Source: Pontibacter ummariensis
GTDB taxonomy: Bacteria > Bacteroidota > Bacteroidia > Cytophagales > Hymenobacteraceae
Reading direction: 5' to 3'
DNA length: 64,000 nt
Assembly (NCBI RefSeq): GCF_900188175.1
Contig: NZ_FZOQ01000007.1
Coordinates: 62,001 to 126,000 of the forward strand
Shown here: positions 46,801 to 54,994 of the stretch, piece after piece
Position numbering within the stretch: the stretch's first letter is position 1
Layout of the letters: the number at the start of each line of letters is the position of its first letter
Translations under genes and position numbers: made by a program
The notes under the pieces: generated by a model
The model's database searches: none
What the model was told of the DNA's origin: nothing
What the model saw: the letters and a program-made list of their open reading frames with translations, nothing else

Positions 46801-48264
46801 TTATTTTCCTAGTAGTTGAAACATCTCGCGCAGCACTTGCTTATCATCAAAGTCGTATTTCACGCCTTTGACTTCCTGGTAAGTCTCATGGCCTTTACCG
46901 GCCACCAATATGATATCATTCGGCTCAGCCAACACGCAGGCTGTTTTGATGGCCTCCCGTCTGTCCAGCACCGATAGGGTTTTCTTAAAGTCCAGGGGCT
47001 TCACGCCTTTCTGCATATCCTCCAGGATAGCCTGCGGTTCTTCGAAGCGCGGGTTATCGGAGGTTAGGATTACCTTGTCGCTCAGGCGACAGGCAATGTC
47101 AGCCATCACCGGCCGCTTAGCCGCATCGCGGTTACCACCACAGCCAACCAGTGTGATCACTTTCTGGTTTGGATTCCTTATCTGTTGGATGGTGTTCAGC
47201 ACGTTTTCCAAGGCATCTGGCGTGTGGGCGTAATCCACTATGCCTGTAATCTGTGAATCAGAAACAATATAGTCGAAACGGCCTGCAGCGGAACTTAAGT
47301 TGCTGAGTACAGTAAGCGTTTCCACCTGGTCCTCACCCAACAGCACCGCCACGGCATAGGCACCCAGTAGGTTATAGGCGTTAAAGGCCCCGATCAGCTT
47401 GCACCAGATCTCCTGCCCGTCTACCTCCAGGTGCAAGCCCTGTATGGTGTTGTCGATAATGCGCGCCTTAAACTCCACGGCTTTTCTTAAAGCGTAATAG
47501 TGGATGCTTGCCTTTGTGTTCTGCACCATCACCGCCCCCCGCTTGTCGTCGGCATTTGCCAGGGCAAAGGCGTCTTTGGGCAGCCCATCAAAGAAAGACT
47601 TTTTAGCCTTGATGTACTCGTCGAATGTTTTATGGTAGTCCAGGTGATCATGCGTAATGTTCGTAAAGACGCCACCGGCAAACCTGATTCCTGCCACCCG
47701 GCGCTGCACCATGGCATGTGAGCTCACCTCCATAAAGCAATGCGAGCAGCCTGCCGCTACCATCTGCGCCAGCAGTTCGTTCAGCTTGATGGCATCCGGT
47801 GTGGTATGCGTGGCAGGAATTACCTCCTCATCGATCTGGTTCTGCACTGTTGACAGCAAGCCCACATGGTAGCCCAATTCACGGAAGAGCTTATGCAATA
47901 GCGTTACTGAAGTAGTTTTTCCGTTCGTGCCCGTTACCCCTACCAGCTGCAGCTTTCGAGAAGGATGCCCATAAAAAGCCGAAGCCATCAGTCCCACTGC
48001 TTCTGCAGAGTCCTGTACCACCACATAGGTAATGTCTTGTTGCAGCGCTGCAGGCAGGTGCTCGCAAATGATGGCTCCCGCTTTGGCTTCCTCTGCCTTC
48101 GGGATAAAAGCATGCCCATCGGACTGAACGCCCGGCACAGCCACAAACACCCACCCCTCGCGCACCTGACGCGAATCAAACGTAAGGCCCTGCACCGGAA
48201 TGTCCAGCGGGCCTTTTGTGTCCAACACTTTTACGTCTTGTAATATGGTTTGCAGTAGCTGCAT
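46801..48264 (-). CDS. murE: UDP-MurNAc-tripeptide synthetase (meso-diaminopimelate type)
   Basis: 487 residues. ATP loop GVTGTNGKTTSVTLLH, EVSSHAMVQRRV, and NITHDHLDYHKT. The specificity motif reads SDNPR, which marks meso-diaminopimelate as the third residue rather than lysine. Its ATG shares one base with the ftsI stop (TAATG). Confidence 0.96.
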   Translation of the reverse strand: MQLLQTILQDVKVLDTKGPLDIPVQGLTFDSRQVREGWVFVAVPGVQSDGHAFIPKAEEAKAGAIICEHLPAALQQDITYVVVQDSAEAVGLMASAFYGHPSRKLQLVGVTGTNGKTTSVTLLHKLFRELGYHVGLLSTVQNQIDEEVIPATHTTPDAIKLNELLAQMVAAGCSHCFMEVSSHAMVQRRVAGIRFAGGVFTNITHDHLDYHKTFDEYIKAKKSFFDGLPKDAFALANADDKRGAVMVQNTKASIHYYALRKAVEFKARIIDNTIQGLHLEVDGQEIWCKLIGAFNAYNLLGAYAVAVLLGEDQVETLTVLSNLSSAAGRFDYIVSDSQITGIVDYAHTPDALENVLNTIQQIRNPNQKVITLVGCGGNRDAAKRPVMADIACRLSDKVILTSDNPRFEEPQAILEDMQKGVKPLDFKKTLSVLDRREAIKTACVLAEPNDIILVAGKGHETYQEVKGVKYDFDDKQVLREMFQLLGK

Positions 48265-50363
48265 TAGCTTAGTGTAATGGTTATTGTTTTGTCTTTGTCT
48301 ATATCAGTACCGGGTGTTTTGGACTGTCGTTGAACGCGTTTCCCTACGCCCTCTACCCTTACCTCCAGATGCTGATTTCCCAGGATAAACAGGGCATCCC
48401 GCAGAGTCATGCCGGTTACATCCGGCACTTGCCCCTGTAGTACAGGATTCGGATCAAAGTTTAGGGAGCGTCGTTTTGGCGATACTTTCACCCAGTCTTC
48501 CTCCACGTTGTTGGCGTGGCTGCTAACTCCGATCCTGTTACAAATCAGCGACAAGTCCTCAAAGCTACCTGCCGGCACTTGCGGCATGCTGTCTTTGTTT
48601 GGTACCACCCGTGCGTGCATCGGTTTATGCATTGCCAGGTCGCGCGCATACACTTTGTCGGCCAGCTCTTTGAACACGGGTGCGGCCACGTCGCCACCGT
48701 ACACGTTCACGCCGCGGGGGCTGTCGATGATCACAATGCAGCTGTACTTCGGGTTGTCTGCCGGAAAGTAGCCAACAAAAGAAGTCGAATACTCCCGCAC
48801 GTACCGGCCATTCTTCACCTTGCGGGCGGTGCCTGTTTTACCGGCCACCTTATAGTCGGGGCTGCTGATGTTGCGGGCTGTTCCGCGCTCGACCACGCCT
48901 TCCAGCATCTCCTTCAGGCGCTTCAGCGTCTCATCCGAGCAAACCTTCTCATTCAGTACCCTTGTCTGGAAGGACTGTATCACGTTATCCTCTTTGCTGA
49001 TCTCCTTTACAATGATCGGTTGGATCTTCACGCCGTTGTTAGCCACGGCATTGTAAAAGGCCAGCGTTTGTAAGGGCGACAGCTTTAACTCATACCCAAT
49101 AGCCATGGAGGTAAGCGTGGTACCGTACCAGTTCTTGTCCTCCGGGCTCTTCATGTAAGGACGGGCCTCCCCATCCATCTGGAAGCCAAGCGTGCTACTC
49201 AGTCCGAACTTGTGCAGGTAATCTACATAAGCCCGCTGGTCGTTGCTGAAGTACTGCTCCATCAGCTTGGCTACCCCAATGTTAGAAGACTTCTCAAACA
49301 CTTCCTTCACGGTTATCTTCCCGAAGCCACCGTGGTGCGAGTCGCTCATGGTGGTATTCTTAATACGATAGGTACCGTTACCCGTATCGATCGTATCAGT
49401 AAGCTTAATCTGAGGCGCATGCTCAAAAAGCGCCATCATAGAGGCCAGTTTGAAGGTAGACCCGGGCTCTGTGCGCCCCTGGCTTCCCACTGCATAGTTA
49501 TAGTCCTCGATGTAGCCCCCCTTGGTCTTGCCCAAATTGGCTATGGCCTTGATCTCACCGGTCTTTACCTCCATCAGGATAACGGTGCCGTACTCCGCAT
49601 TCGTTTTCTCCAGGGCCTTGTACAGCGCATTCTCCGCTACGTCCTGCAAGTTAATGTCCAGGGTGGTCTTAATGTCGTACCCGTGCTTCGGCTTTACCTC
49701 TGTGCCATCATAGATAGGCTTACTGCCTCCTGCAATGCGCTCAAAGAGCGCCTCTCCGTCCGTACCTGTCAGGCTGCTGTTAAAGCTGTACTCCAGGCCT
49801 GCCCCGTTCTTATCCTCGTTAATAAAGCCAATGGTACGCTCAGCGAGCATACCGAAAGGCTTAAAGCGCTTTTCCACCTTCTCGAAGATCACCCCACCCC
49901 TGTTCTTGCCCTCCCGGAAGATCGGCCAGCGGGCCATCATCTTTTTGTCCTGGTAGTTGATCTGGCGGCTGCTCATGCGGATATACCTCCTGCCCGAATG
50001 GCGCGCGTTCTTCATCTTGCGACGGTAATACTCCTCCGACTTATCACCATAAAAACGCGATAATAGTAGTGCCAGCGAATCAACACCGCTGTTAAACACC
50101 TCTGCCTTTGCCACCGTTGGGTCGAAGGCCACACGGTAGAAAGGCAGCGAAGTAGCCAGGATGCTTCCGTTGTCGGAATAGATGTTCCCGCGCGTGGCCA
50201 GCACCGGCTTGTAAAATATGCGTCGCTCTTTAGAAATGCTCTTCCACTTCTGCCCATCCAGAAACTGAATGTACACCACCTTGTACACAATGGCGCAGGC
50301 AAAAAGACAGACTAGCAGAAAAGCTACCCTTACCCTGATCAGTATGGATTTCTTAATATTCAT
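48264..50363 (-). CDS. ftsI: Septal penicillin-binding protein FtsI (PBP3) with C-terminal PASTA domain
   Basis: 699 residues: one N-terminal membrane helix (about 8-28), a dimerisation/pedestal domain, and the transpeptidase domain with Ser302-x2-Lys305 (PGSTFKLASMM), SSN (EKSSNIGVAKL) and KTGT (VAGKTGTARK). A single C-terminal PASTA domain (about 635-699, VPDVTGMTLRDALFIL) follows, usual for this phylum. Crosslinks septal peptidoglycan with FtsW. Start overlaps ftsL by 11 bp. Confidence 0.96.
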   Translation of the reverse strand: MNIKKSILIRVRVAFLLVCLFACAIVYKVVYIQFLDGQKWKSISKERRIFYKPVLATRGNIYSDNGSILATSLPFYRVAFDPTVAKAEVFNSGVDSLALLLSRFYGDKSEEYYRRKMKNARHSGRRYIRMSSRQINYQDKKMMARWPIFREGKNRGGVIFEKVEKRFKPFGMLAERTIGFINEDKNGAGLEYSFNSSLTGTDGEALFERIAGGSKPIYDGTEVKPKHGYDIKTTLDINLQDVAENALYKALEKTNAEYGTVILMEVKTGEIKAIANLGKTKGGYIEDYNYAVGSQGRTEPGSTFKLASMMALFEHAPQIKLTDTIDTGNGTYRIKNTTMSDSHHGGFGKITVKEVFEKSSNIGVAKLMEQYFSNDQRAYVDYLHKFGLSSTLGFQMDGEARPYMKSPEDKNWYGTTLTSMAIGYELKLSPLQTLAFYNAVANNGVKIQPIIVKEISKEDNVIQSFQTRVLNEKVCSDETLKRLKEMLEGVVERGTARNISSPDYKVAGKTGTARKVKNGRYVREYSTSFVGYFPADNPKYSCIVIIDSPRGVNVYGGDVAAPVFKELADKVYARDLAMHKPMHARVVPNKDSMPQVPAGSFEDLSLICNRIGVSSHANNVEEDWVKVSPKRRSLNFDPNPVLQGQVPDVTGMTLRDALFILGNQHLEVRVEGVGKRVQRQSKTPGTDIDKDKTITITLS

Positions 50364-50781
50364 CTGCCGGCACTACTACTTGATACGGTGGGGTGGAACT
50401 TTCCTCTAAGCCCAGGGGCGCCACATTGCGCGCCACCTCTGACTGTTTGCTGGCCTCCATGTAGTCGGACTTGAGCGTAGAGTAATCTGCACGCAGATCC
50501 TCTACCTCTACCTTAAGCCTGTCTATTTTGCGGATTGTTTTCTCGGCAAAGTGGGTGTTGCCGATATAGAAAAGGGTAATACCTGTCAGAAACAGGACGT
50601 GCGGCATGTATTTCAGCGGCACACCGTGCTCAAACAGGGCATCTACGTTCGCGTACTTCTCGAGCAGGGTAAACAGACTAAAGCTACGACCCTTCGGCTT
50701 CGCGGCTTCCTGCTCTGGCTTCACACGCTTCAGGTTTCCTTTTGGGGTGCCTGCTCTCTTTGCAAGTAGATTTGAAGCCAT
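50353..50781 (-). CDS. ftsL: FtsL-like division protein
   Basis: 142 residues: basic cytoplasmic N-terminus, one membrane helix (about 62-78, HVLFLTGITLFYIGN) and a coiled coil (about 82-115, TIRKIDRLKVEVEDLRADY). Sequence is weakly conserved; identity rests on topology, size and its place between rsmH and ftsI. The N-terminal 50 residues are longer than in E. coli FtsL, as in other Bacteroidota. Confidence 0.87.
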   Translation of the reverse strand: MASNLLAKRAGTPKGNLKRVKPEQEAAKPKGRSFSLFTLLEKYANVDALFEHGVPLKYMPHVLFLTGITLFYIGNTHFAEKTIRKIDRLKVEVEDLRADYSTLKSDYMEASKQSEVARNVAPLGLEESSTPPYQVVVPADEY

Positions 50782-50812
50782 AAATTGTTGTTTCCTTTAG
50801 CTTTTGTTTGCT

Positions 50813-51733
50813 TTACTTCCGTTCGCTCTCCTCTTTCTTCTCTGCCACCCGCAGCTTGGCGCTCCTCGAGCGGCTATTCTCCAGCAACTCCTGCTCTGTT
50901 GGCGTGATCGGCTTCCGGTACACGGCCTCCAGCGGCTTTATCTCATTTCCAAACAGGTCCTTCTCTACCTCCCCAAAGAATTTACCCTTTGCGATGAAGT
51001 TCTTCACCAGGCGGTCTTCCAAAGAGTGGTAAGAGATCACGGACAGCCTGCCACCCGGTTTCAGAATTTCAGCCGCCTGCTCCAGCATTTCCTCCAGTGC
51101 CTTCATCTCGTCGTTCACTTCGATGCGGAGCGCCTGAAACACCTGCGCCAGGTACTTGTTCTCTTTCCCTTTCGGGGTGCAGGAGCTGATTGCCTGCTTA
51201 AAGTCGTTTATCGTCTGCAGCGACTGCCTATTCCGCTTCTCCACCACTGTGCGGGCCAGCGTCTTGGCATTTTTCACCTCACCGTAAATACCGAAGATGC
51301 GGTGCAACTGCTCCTCTGAGTAAGTCTCGAGCACCTCCTGTGCCGTTGTACCCGCCTCTGCGTTCATGCGCATGTCCAGGGGACCGTTAAAGCGGGTAGA
51401 AAAACCACGCTCCGGCACATTGAACTGGTGCGATGAAACGCCCAAATCAGCCAACACACCATCCACCTCCTTCACACGGTATAGCCGCAGGTACTTTTTC
51501 AGGTCCCGGAAGTTAGCCCGCACAAACTGGAAGGTTTCCCCCTGCAGCTTTTTGGACTGCTCTTCCGCATCCCGGTCCTGGTCAAAACTAAACAGCTTAC
51601 CGCTTGTAAGCTTGCTTAAAATAAGTGCTGAATGCCCGCCGCCCCCAAAGGTCACGTCCACATACACCCCCTCTGGCTTTATCGCTAAAGCCTCCACTGA
51701 CTCCTCTAACAATACTGGGCGATGATACTCCAT
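50813..51733 (-). CDS. rsmH: 16S rRNA (cytosine(1402)-N(4))-methyltransferase
   Basis: 306 residues. SAM-binding VDVTFGGGGHSALIL, LADLGVSSHQFNVPERGFS, and the C-terminal SYHSLEDRLVKNF are family signatures. Methylates C1402 in the 16S decoding centre; almost always second in dcw clusters. ATG overlaps the mraZ stop by one base (TAATG). Confidence 0.96.
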   Translation of the reverse strand: MEYHRPVLLEESVEALAIKPEGVYVDVTFGGGGHSALILSKLTSGKLFSFDQDRDAEEQSKKLQGETFQFVRANFRDLKKYLRLYRVKEVDGVLADLGVSSHQFNVPERGFSTRFNGPLDMRMNAEAGTTAQEVLETYSEEQLHRIFGIYGEVKNAKTLARTVVEKRNRQSLQTINDFKQAISSCTPKGKENKYLAQVFQALRIEVNDEMKALEEMLEQAAEILKPGGRLSVISYHSLEDRLVKNFIAKGKFFGEVEKDLFGNEIKPLEAVYRKPITPTEQELLENSRSRSAKLRVAEKKEESERK

Positions 51734-52200
51734 TACATCAAGGGCTCTTCAGCCGGTTTGTCACCCAAAAACTTCTGGGCAAGCTGTGAGAAATTCTGCT
51801 GGTCCTTAATCAGGAAGTCCTCATAAGTATCAGGATTCCAGATCTCCACGCGGTTGCCCAAGCCCACCACAATTGCCTCTTTCTCAAGGCCGGCAAAACG
51901 GGACATGGTCTTTGGCACAATAAAGCGCCCCGCCCCGTCTAACTCGATCTCAGTGTTTCCCCGAAAGAAATTACGCTGAAAGTGGCGGTACTCCTCGTTA
52001 AACTCATTAAGCCCGGCAACTTTATCGTAAATCACCTTCCACTCCGCCTTCGGGTACAGCACCAGGCAAGGCTCAAACCCCCTCATCAGCACCACATGAT
52101 TGCCCGACGCCTCCGGCAGGTTGGCTTTTATCTTTGCAGGTAAAACCAACCTTCCTTTCGGATCGATCTTGCACTCATACTCGCCGGAGAGGAAGTTCAT
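51733..52200 (-). CDS. mraZ: Transcriptional regulator MraZ
   Basis: 155 residues from ATG 52200; a GTG at 52206 is less likely. Two AbrB-like halves, each with a KGR/DGAGR motif (KIDPKGRLVLPAKIK and ELDGAGRFIVPKTM). MraZ forms an oligomeric ring that binds repeats in its own promoter, and an array of such repeats lies 66 bp upstream. First gene of the dcw operon. Confidence 0.95.
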   Translation of the reverse strand: MNFLSGEYECKIDPKGRLVLPAKIKANLPEASGNHVVLMRGFEPCLVLYPKAEWKVIYDKVAGLNEFNEEYRHFQRNFFRGNTEIELDGAGRFIVPKTMSRFAGLEKEAIVVGLGNRVEIWNPDTYEDFLIKDQQNFSQLAQKFLGDKPAEEPLM

Positions 52201-52238
52201 AGGCACAGTAGTATAGACCGTATAGATTTCGGACTATA

Positions 52239-52268
52239 CAAATGTAGCGATTCAAGAAAATACCGCAA
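52239..52268 (-). promoter_or_regulatory. Bacteroidota-type promoter of the dcw operon
   Basis: On the minus strand TTG (52268-52266), 19 bp, TACATTTG (52246-52239), exact TAnnTTTG. The expected start site is about 52232, some 30 bases before the mraZ ATG. GTATAG at 52211-52216 and CTATAC at 52234-52239 form an inverted repeat around the start site. Confidence 0.75.
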
Positions 52269-52295
52269 CCACTATCTTCCACTTTTTCCCACTTT
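52266..52295 (-). promoter_or_regulatory. MraZ-box array upstream of mraZ
   Basis: Read on the minus strand, three consecutive 10-bp units, AAAGTGGGAA (52295-52286), AAAGTGGAAG (52285-52276) and ATAGTGGTTG (52275-52266), match the known MraZ box pattern AAAGTG(G/T)N3. The last unit contains the -33 TTG, so MraZ bound here would touch RNA polymerase. Confidence 0.8.
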
Positions 52296-52341
52296 GTGGA
52301 TAAATTATGGTTATCCACTCCACTTATCCACATTATCCACA
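52295..52341. promoter_or_regulatory. Cluster of DnaA-box-like 9-mers upstream of mraZ
   Basis: TTATCCACA, the consensus DnaA box, occurs at 52324-52332 and again directly after at 52333-52341. Its complement TGTGGATAA is at 52295-52303, and TTATCCACT, one base off, at 52311-52319. Four sites in 47 bp, next to the MraZ array. Each also contains GTGG in the minus orientation, so MraZ may use some of them. Confidence 0.55.
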
Positions 52342-52492
52342 TTTCAACAGGGACATTTTGGGTATAAGTTTTTTTGCAAGGATTCAGATCTTTCCGTAAA
52401 ATACGAGGCACTAAAACTACAAACACCTGTAAACCAGAATAATAATCTAAATATAGCGAAGTATGAATTGCACACAAGCAGCAAGGATGTGG

Positions 52493-52531
52493 AAAGTGGT
52501 GGAAAATGGCAAAAGTGGGGCAAAGTGGAAG
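52493..52531 (+). promoter_or_regulatory. Second, oppositely oriented MraZ-box-like array
   Basis: Plus-strand units AAAGTGGTGG (52493), AAAATGGCAA (52503), AAAGTGGGGC (52512) and AAAGTGGAAG (52522) repeat every 9-10 bp, with further GTGG at 52489 and 52536. It lies about 200 bp upstream of the first array in the 457-bp region between crtW and mraZ. No plus-strand gene follows. The stretch between (52345-52480) is AT-rich and otherwise empty. Confidence 0.5.
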
Positions 52532-52657
52532 GACTGTGGATGAACATCCCAAAAAGAGAAGGAATCAGCGTTTGCACAATGACGCGAAACCGGCCTTACT
52601 TAGAGCGGGGTTACGGGAAAAGCAGCTTAAGAATACAACAAGATAAGGTCCAGCAAT

Positions 52658-53371
52658 TTAACCGTAAACCTCTTTCTGGTCCGGCTCCTTGGCCTTGTAA
52701 AGCTGCCACCAGGGCAGGTACGGCTTATCGTGGTGTTCGAAGTGATAGCCGAAGAAATAGCAGCTGAAAAAAGCCCATAAATGATTTTTGGCCTGTGTCC
52801 CTGACTTGTGGGGATTATCCTCGGAGTGCTCGCCCCGATGGGGCAGGTAAGTGCCAAAGTAAAACAACTGAAAGGTAGCCAGCACAGCAGGCAGCATCCA
52901 GAAAAGAATCACGTTCTCCAGCGGGAAAAACAGCTTCAACAGGTTAAAGGTCAGGGCCATGAGCACTAACTGCCACCAGGTAATGTACTGCTTCAGAAAA
53001 CTGAGGTACCAGGGCCAAAAGCTACCCGCATGATAATCAGGATCTTGCGCCGTGGCTACGTGCCGGTGGTGCTGGTGATGACGGGGTAGCAAGCGGGGGT
53101 ACCAGTTATAAGCAAAAAGCAATGCCGTTACCGTCCCAATCCCCCTGTTCAGCTTCGGGTAGCCAGGGGCAGCCACCCCATGCATGGCATCGTGAGCGGT
53201 GATAAAAAGACCGGTATAAAGATGGGTCTGAAGCAGCAGAAACAGGTACGTGAGCGGAGACCTAAAGTCAACGGACCAACGCAGCAGAAACACCAACAAG
53301 CCAGCCCAGCAAGTCACCACCAGCATGGCTATAGCCACTCCCCTATAATCCTTCTGCCTTGTTTTTGCCAT
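52658..53371 (-). CDS. crtW: Beta-carotene ketolase, CrtW-type membrane desaturase-like protein
   Basis: 237 residues with 4-5 membrane segments and the histidine clusters of the fatty acid desaturase/ketolase superfamily: HDAMHG, HHQHHRH, YLPHRGEHSEDN and FGYHFEHHDKPYLPWW. The last pattern and the length match CrtW ketolases, which put 4-keto groups on beta-carotene or zeaxanthin. Last gene of the crt operon. No clear terminator was found between it and the mraZ region. Confidence 0.85.
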   Translation of the reverse strand: MAKTRQKDYRGVAIAMLVVTCWAGLLVFLLRWSVDFRSPLTYLFLLLQTHLYTGLFITAHDAMHGVAAPGYPKLNRGIGTVTALLFAYNWYPRLLPRHHQHHRHVATAQDPDYHAGSFWPWYLSFLKQYITWWQLVLMALTFNLLKLFFPLENVILFWMLPAVLATFQLFYFGTYLPHRGEHSEDNPHKSGTQAKNHLWAFFSCYFFGYHFEHHDKPYLPWWQLYKAKEPDQKEVYG

Positions 53372-53418
53372 CCGTATAGATTAACCTATTTCCTGCACTA
53401 CTTGACTCCTACATGTAG

Positions 53419-54270
53419 CTACAGGTCGTATTCCAATAACGTGTCCCGCACCTCCTCCATCAGCCACATGGGGGTAGAGGTAGCCCCGCATATTCCCACG
53501 TTATCCCCAAACTTAAACCAGGAAGGCTTTAGTTCTGCTGCCTTCGACACAAAATGTGTATCCGGGTTAGTGGCCTTGCACACCTCATACAGCACCCTTC
53601 CATTAGACGACTTAGTACCCGACACAAAAACCACTTTGTCAAAGTTAGCAGCGAACTTCCGAAGATCCTTGTCCCGGTTCGACACCTGGCGGCAAATGGT
53701 GTCATTGGCATCCACCTCATACCCCCGCGCCTCCAGGTCTTCTTTTATCCTGTAAAAGTTACCGGTGCTTTTTGTCGTCTGGCTATAGAGGGTGATTTTA
53801 GGGGGGAGCTCATGCTGCAGCAGTTCTCCTATGTTTTCGAACACCACGGCCTCCTTGTTAGTCTGGCCCAACAACCCCAGCACCTCGGCGTGTCCGTGCT
53901 TGCCATAAATAAAGATCTTTTGCCCTTTGTCGAAAGAGGTCTTGATGCGGTTCTGTAGTTTCAACACAACCGGACAGGAGGCATCCACCAAGGTTAGATT
54001 GTTCTGAAGCGCCGTCTGGTAGGTTTCCGGGGGTTCGCCATGGGCACGGATCAGTACTGCCTCGCCATGGAGCTCCTTTAACCTGTCGTGGTCGATGATG
54101 CGCAAGCCCCGCTTCTGCAGCCGCTCCACCTCCTCATCGTTGTGCACAATGTCGCCTAAGCAGTAGAGATACCCCTGCTCCTCCAGTAGGTCTTCTGCCA
54201 TCTGGATGGCATACACCACCCCAAAGCAGAAACCAGAGTTCTTATCTATCGTGACATTTAAGCTGTGCAT
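53419..54270 (-). CDS. ispH: 4-hydroxy-3-methylbut-2-enyl diphosphate reductase
   Basis: 283 residues. Last step of the MEP isoprenoid pathway, giving IPP and DMAPP. The three [4Fe-4S] cysteines lie in SGFCFGVVYA, VDASCPVVLKL and NDTICRQVSNR; IRAHGEPPET and GATSTPMWLMEEV are also conserved. Its position inside the carotenoid operon links precursor supply to pigment synthesis. Confidence 0.93.
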   Translation of the reverse strand: MHSLNVTIDKNSGFCFGVVYAIQMAEDLLEEQGYLYCLGDIVHNDEEVERLQKRGLRIIDHDRLKELHGEAVLIRAHGEPPETYQTALQNNLTLVDASCPVVLKLQNRIKTSFDKGQKIFIYGKHGHAEVLGLLGQTNKEAVVFENIGELLQHELPPKITLYSQTTKSTGNFYRIKEDLEARGYEVDANDTICRQVSNRDKDLRKFAANFDKVVFVSGTKSSNGRVLYEVCKATNPDTHFVSKAAELKPSWFKFGDNVGICGATSTPMWLMEEVRDTLLEYDL

Positions 54271-54277
54271 GTACTCT

Positions 54278-54976
54278 TTATACAGCTAAAGGCTCATATT
54301 GTTTAACTGCTTTTCGTTGCCGTAACCCCTCATACACTGAGATGGTTAGCAACAGCATCAGCATAGAATACATCGTATCCTCTACCGGGATGGACACAAG
54401 CCGGAGGCCCAGGTTGTAGTCGTTGTTATACCAAACAATGGGAAGGTACGTCAGCACTCCATTTACCAGCAGGAAGGGAACCAGGTGCACGAGGTAAGCC
54501 AGGTAAAAGCGCCCCAGATACTTTGCCCCAAAATAGCGCAGATGCACCATGTGCAGGATGGCAAGGGCAATGAAAGTGATGGAGGTATAAAGTTTCGCGA
54601 TATTAAAAATGGCGACTAGTGGCAGAGCAAGCACTAGGAAAAAGGCGATCCCCTTGGTGTAGGGCTTTAGCAGGTCCCGCTGTACGTATGCCCTGAGCAC
54701 GTCATAGATAAACACACAGGCATAGGGCACGGTGATAAAGAACAGGATTTCCTCGAGGGGCAGGTTCCACAGATAAATACCGGTCAGGTAGGCTTCGTTG
54801 AAGCCCCAGACGCCCAGGTCGGTAAAAAAGGCATCCCAAGCGATAAACACAACAGCATTGAGCAGGATTGCCGGAAAAAGAGCAGGCCAGCTTTTATAGA
54901 AGGCTACCCGCCTGTCGAACGAAAGCAACAGCGGGAAAAGAATGGTGAAAATGTTCAGGTACAGGTAAATGTACAT
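54278..54976 (-). CDS. crtY: Lycopene cyclase, fused CrtYc-CrtYd type
   Basis: 232 residues with about seven membrane helices made of two related halves. The family motif PLEEILFFITVPYACVF is in the first half, and its counterpart PVEDTMYSMLMLLL in the second. This is the membrane type found in fungi, archaea and Bacteroidota (CrtYcd), not the soluble CrtY/CrtL flavoprotein. Cyclises lycopene to beta-carotene. Ends 8 bp before ispH. Confidence 0.88.
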   Translation of the reverse strand: MYIYLYLNIFTILFPLLLSFDRRVAFYKSWPALFPAILLNAVVFIAWDAFFTDLGVWGFNEAYLTGIYLWNLPLEEILFFITVPYACVFIYDVLRAYVQRDLLKPYTKGIAFFLVLALPLVAIFNIAKLYTSITFIALAILHMVHLRYFGAKYLGRFYLAYLVHLVPFLLVNGVLTYLPIVWYNNDYNLGLRLVSIPVEDTMYSMLMLLLTISVYEGLRQRKAVKQYEPLAV

Positions 54977-54994
54977 ATCCTGTTCATATGGCTA

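Noticed and set aside
52266..52657. Chromosomal replication origin
   Set aside because: Three perfect DnaA boxes are suggestive, but there is no adjacent dnaA, dnaN or other origin-linked gene, and the boxes can be read as MraZ sites. GC skew could not be computed.
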